Positions 6,717 to 9,487 of a DNA stretch of 9,487 nt are shown here, in pieces (positions within the stretch are counted from its first letter, which is position 1; each line of letters starts with the position of its first letter). The stretch lies in the NCBI GenBank assembly GCA_002363575.1, contig DEWI01000037.1:241-9727 (forward strand), read 5' to 3'. The notes below the pieces were generated by a model that was given only the letters and a program-made list of their open reading frames with translations, ran no database searches and had not been told where the DNA came from. The DNA comes from Verrucomicrobia bacterium UBA3214 (lineage in GTDB: Bacteria; Verrucomicrobiota; Kiritimatiellia; RFP12; UBA1067). Both the position numbers and the translations under genes were made by a program.

Positions 6717-7661
6717 TCAAAACCTCCTCTTCTTCGAAAGGATGAAAAACACGGCGCCGATGATGCACGCGAGAACGAGCGAAGAACTCATGACGATCGA
6801 AAACGCATGCGCATGGCGCTGGAACGGCAAATCGATGTTCATGCCGTATATCGACGCGATGAGCGTAGGCGCGGCGAGGAGAATCGTCGCTGCCGTCAGA
6901 TACTTCATGACATTGTTCAAGTTGTTGTTGATCAGCGAAGCGAAAGTATCCAGCGTGCCGTTCAGGATGTTCGCATGGATGGTGGCGGTCTCCAGCGCCT
7001 GCTGATATTCCACCATCGCGTCTTCTAGCTGGTCGCGGTCGTCTTCCGAAAGAACGAGCTGGCGCGCCGTGTTCGCGCGCGCCAGCGCGATCGTATCCGC
7101 CTTCAGCGACGTCGTGAAATACACGAAAGTCTTTTCGATCGTCAGAAGCTTCAAGAGCGCTTCGTTGGAAATCGTCTCGTGAAGTTCTTCTTCCAATGCG
7201 TTCGTGCGCATGTGGATGTCGTTAAGATAGCGCAGGAAAAGCACCCCGCCATGCCACAAAAGGCGGAAGGCGAAACGGTAGCGGTCGCTCGGCGGGCAGA
7301 CGCGGCGTATCTGGTCGAGGAAAGCCGTCGTCACGGGCGTCTTCGCGGAGCAGACCGTTATCACGCTCTGCGCGAAGAGCACGATGCCGAGAGGGACGGT
7401 CCTGTACGGATAGGGGCTGTCGGGATCTTCCACGGGACAAGGCACGTGGACGATCAGCATGGTGGAGTCGTCGTCGTAATCGAAGCGCGGGCGTTCGTCG
7501 GCGTCGAGCGGGTCGGTGAGGAAGTCGCGCGAGACCTGCGAATGCTGCATGACGCGCTCCAGCTCCGTCGTCGTAGGCTCGACGAGGTTGATCCAGCAGC
7601 TCGGCGCGAAGTCGGCCGTCTCCTTCAGGCCGCCGTTTTCCCACTTGTAGATTGTCAGCAT
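6717..7661 (-). CDS. corA: CorA-family magnesium/divalent cation transporter
   Basis: A 314-residue CorA-type inner-membrane channel. The N-terminal two-thirds is the soluble funnel domain, with a long helical stretch at about 150-250. Two membrane segments close the protein: about 252-271 and 286-308. The first ends in the hallmark YGMN (272-275), which forms the ion-selective mouth at the periplasmic side. The short periplasmic loop reads IDLPFQRHAHAF and lacks the MPE motif of classical CorA, as in many family members that vary there. The C-terminus is basic (SKKRRF), as expected on the cytoplasmic side. CorA works as a homopentamer that takes up Mg2+ and sometimes Co2+ or Ni2+; the ion here is not settled by sequence. 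It lies 99 bases after pheS with no clear terminator between. The ATG has a modest GGGAAAG upstream. Confidence 0.93.
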   Translation of the reverse strand: MLTIYKWENGGLKETADFAPSCWINLVEPTTTELERVMQHSQVSRDFLTDPLDADERPRFDYDDDSTMLIVHVPCPVEDPDSPYPYRTVPLGIVLFAQSVITVCSAKTPVTTAFLDQIRRVCPPSDRYRFAFRLLWHGGVLFLRYLNDIHMRTNALEEELHETISNEALLKLLTIEKTFVYFTTSLKADTIALARANTARQLVLSEDDRDQLEDAMVEYQQALETATIHANILNGTLDTFASLINNNLNNVMKYLTAATILLAAPTLIASIYGMNIDLPFQRHAHAFSIVMSSSLVLACIIGAVFFILSKKRRF

Positions 7662-7760
7662 CGCGCTTTCCCGGTTGTGTTTGGAGAATCGATGGCAAAA
7701 ATAGCGTCCTGCGCAGTCGCGCGACGATCCAGGCTTTGGCGGGCCGGCGCCTTGGCGCGG

Positions 7761-8777
7761 TCAGCCCAGTTGCGAAAGGAAACGCAAATCGTTTTCGTAA
7801 AGCCAGCGGATATCCGGTATTCCGTACTTGATCATGGCGATGCGCTCGACTCCGAAGCCGAACGCATATCCGGAGACTTCCGAAGGATCGTAGCCGACGA
7901 ATTCAAAGACGCGCGGATCGACCATGCCAGCGCCGGCCACTTCGATCCATCCAGACTGCTTGCAGACCCCGCAGCCCTTGCCTTTGCAGACATGGCAGGA
8001 GAAATCCACCTCAACGCTCGGCTCAGTGAACGGGAAGAAGTGGGGACGGAAGCGCACCGTGACGCCTTCGCCCATCATCTCTCGCGCGAAGTACGCAAGG
8101 ACGCTTTTCAAGTCCGCCAGCGAAACCGGCTTGTCCTTCGTATCCACATACAGCCCTTCGATCTGGTGGAAGTTCGCCGAATGCGTCGCATCGGTCGTGT
8201 CGCGGCGGTATGTGCGGCCGGGGCAGATTACGCGGATCGGCGGCTTATTCGCGATCATCGTGCGAATCTGCACGGGCGAAGTCTGGGTGCGCAGAAGACA
8301 ATCGTCGCCAAACCAGAACGTGTCGCTGCGATCCATCGACGGATGGTGGACAGGCGTGTTCAGCGCCGTGAAGTTGTTGAACTTGTTCTCCAGCTCCGGG
8401 CCGTCGGCGACGGTGAACCCGAGGCGCGCGAATATAGCGGCGCTCTCCTCTATCACCTTTGTCAGGGGATGCTTGACGCCGAGCGAATGCCAGCGGCCGG
8501 GCATCGTCAGGTCGGCGTCGATCTTCGCCTGCGCGCCGTCCTGGCCGGCGCCTTTTGCCGCGAGCGCGTCTTCCACCGCCGCCTTCCACGCTTGCACGGC
8601 CTTTCCAAACGCCGGACGCTCCTCCTTGGGAACATCCTTCATCGCCTTGATGAGCGCGGGGATCGAGCCGTTGCGCCCCACATATTTCACGCGCAGCGTC
8701 TGCACTGCAGCGGCGTCGGCCGCGGCGATTTCCGCGAGGCTCCGCTCCTTGGCGCTTTCGAGTTCTGCCAGTGTCAT
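7761..8777 (-). CDS. pheS: Phenylalanine--tRNA ligase alpha subunit
   Basis: A 338-residue class II aminoacyl-tRNA synthetase subunit, the normal bacterial PheS length. The N-terminal helical arm (about 1-90, with LRVKYVGRNGSI at 28-39) is followed by the catalytic domain: HPL at 103-105, DGPELE near 125-130, motif 2 region GRTYRRDTTDATHS at 187-200 with FHQIEG at 203-208, a Cys cluster CHVC..GCGVC at 261-272 leading into SGWIEVAGAGMVDP, as in many bacterial PheS, and motif 3 GFGVERIAM at 307-315. It pairs with PheT to charge tRNA-Phe in the cytoplasm. pheT is not adjacent: corA follows, and alaS precedes. The ATG is the only sensible start for the arm, but no Shine-Dalgarno sequence stands before it; a CTTTTT run touches the start codon. 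It is preceded by its own promoter and a GC-rich leader hairpin. Confidence 0.97.
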   Translation of the reverse strand: MTLAELESAKERSLAEIAAADAAAVQTLRVKYVGRNGSIPALIKAMKDVPKEERPAFGKAVQAWKAAVEDALAAKGAGQDGAQAKIDADLTMPGRWHSLGVKHPLTKVIEESAAIFARLGFTVADGPELENKFNNFTALNTPVHHPSMDRSDTFWFGDDCLLRTQTSPVQIRTMIANKPPIRVICPGRTYRRDTTDATHSANFHQIEGLYVDTKDKPVSLADLKSVLAYFAREMMGEGVTVRFRPHFFPFTEPSVEVDFSCHVCKGKGCGVCKQSGWIEVAGAGMVDPRVFEFVGYDPSEVSGYAFGFGVERIAMIKYGIPDIRWLYENDLRFLSQLG

Positions 8778-8810
8778 AAAAAGTATGCCGTTTCTAGTTT
8801 GTTTTCCGCC

Positions 8811-8834
8811 GCCGGCCGCCCGTGGCCGGCCGGC
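8811..8834 (-). promoter_or_regulatory. GC-rich hairpin at the 5' end of the pheS leader
   Basis: A perfect 8-bp stem, GCCGGCCG (8811-8818) with CGGCCGGC (8827-8834), and an eight-base loop. It begins at or next to the predicted pheS transcription start, so the mRNA would carry a stable 5'-terminal stem-loop. It could stabilise the message or take part in regulation. The T-run that could make it an attenuator lies about 30 bases further on, next to the ATG, so attenuation is not supported. Confidence 0.45.
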
Positions 8835-8840
8835 CAGAGT

Positions 8841-8855
8841 ATTATACCATATTCC
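8841..8855 (-). promoter_or_regulatory. Extended -10 promoter for pheS
   Basis: On the minus strand this reads GGAATATGGTATAAT, with a perfect TATAAT (8846-8841) and TGG extension. It is identical over 15 bases to the element before the EEP gene, with similar GCGC upstream and ACTC downstream flanks. Transcription would start near 8834, giving a leader of about 57 bases for pheS. No good -35 box is visible. Confidence 0.75.
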
Positions 8856-8865
8856 CGCGCGGTAC

Positions 8866-8882
8866 GGCGCTGCGCAGGCGCC
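8866..8882 (-). repeat. Hairpin directly after the alaS stop codon
   Basis: GGCGC (8866-8870) and GCGCC (8878-8882) form a 5-bp stem starting at the base after the alaS stop. No U-tract follows, so it is at most part of a weak 3' end. It lies just upstream of the pheS promoter, in the same relative place as the inverted repeat at 3037-3053. Confidence 0.3.
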
Positions 8883-9487
8883 TCAAGCGCCGGGCTGCTC
8901 CACGACAGCCTTTATGCGGCGCACGCCCGCGGAAGACGATTGCTCCTTGAGAATCTTGAACGAGCCGAGTTCGCTGGTGTTGGCGACGTGCGGCCCGGAG
9001 CAGATTTCCTTGGAGACGTCGCCTATCGTGTAAAGCGAAACCTGGTCGCCGTACTTCGAGCCGAAAAGCGCCATGGCGCCTTCGGCCTTCGCGGCTTCCA
9101 CGGTGGTCATCTTCTTCTCGACGGGGATGGCGTCCTTGATCCAGCCATTCACGAGCGCTTCGACCTGCGCGAGCTGCCCGTCGGTCATCTTCTCCGGCCA
9201 CGTGAAATCGAAGCGCAGGCGCTCCGGCGTGATATTAGAGCCCTTCTGGTTGGCGGAAGGCCCGAGGACTTTATGCAGCGCGGCATGAAGGAGGTGCGTC
9301 GCCGTGTGCATCTTCGTGACGATCTCGCTGTTGTCCTGCAGGCCGGCCTTGAAGGCGCCCGCGGAAGTCGTGCGCGAAAGTTCCTGGTGCTTGCGGTTCG
9401 CCTCTTCGAAGCCTTCGCGATCGACGGTCAAGCCAGCCTTGCCGGCCATCTCTATCGTCATTTCGAGCGGGAAGCCGAAGGTGTCGT
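8883..9487 (-). CDS. alaS: Alanine--tRNA ligase, C-terminal part of a short form (5' end beyond window)
   Basis: The visible 201 codons begin inside DTFGFPLEMT, the AlaS segment that follows the aminoacylation domain (window edge), so the gene continues to the right. Next come VDREGFEEANRKHQELSR, the editing-domain zinc motif HTATH (about 9308-9294) within HTATHLLHAAL, QKGSN, LRFDF, then KEICSGPHV (C...H zinc pair, about 9002-8988) and SSAGVRRIKAV. The protein stops seven residues later. AlaS charges tRNA-Ala and its editing domain clears Ser- and Gly-tRNA-Ala. Standard AlaS has a long C-Ala (coiled coil plus DHHA1) domain after this point and a beta-barrel segment before HTATH; here both are missing, with only about 21 residues separating KHQELSR from HTATH. 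That is the pattern of short AlaS forms rather than of a frameshift, because the frame is open and its motifs are continuous. pheS follows 105 bases downstream. Confidence 0.93.
   Translation of the reverse strand, partial: DTFGFPLEMTIEMAGKAGLTVDREGFEEANRKHQELSRTTSAGAFKAGLQDNSEIVTKMHTATHLLHAALHKVLGPSANQKGSNITPERLRFDFTWPEKMTDGQLAQVEALVNGWIKDAIPVEKKMTTVEAAKAEGAMALFGSKYGDQVSLYTIGDVSKEICSGPHVANTSELGSFKILKEQSSSAGVRRIKAVVEQPGA

Noticed and set aside
7719..7760. GC palindromes in the pheS-corA gap as a terminator
   Set aside because: The stems are short (GCGC/GCGC and GTCGCGCGAC) and no T-tract follows on the minus strand.

Overview
The window is a GC-rich bacterial chromosome segment in which every convincing gene lies on the minus strand, so transcription runs from high to low coordinates. 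In that order the genes are: the 3' part of alaS (alanyl-tRNA synthetase, cut by the right edge), pheS, a corA-type metal transporter, a BatC-like TPR protein, murG, a DUF3472 protein, a secreted endonuclease/exonuclease/phosphatase (EEP) family enzyme, a secreted SGNH esterase, and a probable outer-membrane beta-barrel. MurG, the SGNH esterase and the barrel-like protein suggest a diderm with peptidoglycan. A short-form AlaS, DUF3472, a PF14607/PF14606-type SGNH esterase and a Bat-type TPR protein together suggest the PVC group, perhaps Kiritimatiellota or Lentisphaerota. That placement is an inference from protein style and no marker was searched.

Right part (about 6700-9487): translation and ion-transport housekeeping. 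AlaS ends right after the RRIKAV segment, so it has no C-Ala domain, and it also seems to lack the usual beta-barrel stretch before HTATH. pheS follows behind its own near-consensus extended -10 promoter and a GC-rich leader hairpin. pheT is not next to it. corA follows 99 bases later.

Middle (about 3990-6584): a BatC-like periplasmic TPR protein and murG, joined by a TAATG stop/start overlap and therefore probably translationally coupled.

Left part (148-3929): four consecutive genes whose products carry N-terminal signal sequences: DUF3472, EEP, SGNH esterase and the barrel-like protein. The last three lie behind a promoter that shares an identical 15-base core with the pheS promoter. The grouping looks like an envelope or secreted hydrolase set, possibly acting on glycans or other esterified substrates, but the substrate cannot be read from sequence.

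The first 147 bases hold no gene. They contain a plus-strand intrinsic terminator, which suggests a convergent plus-strand gene ending just left of the window. No tRNA, rRNA, CRISPR array, insertion sequence or phage gene was seen. The most notable points are the shared promoter element and the reduced AlaS. I do not see a clear novel defence or mobile system.
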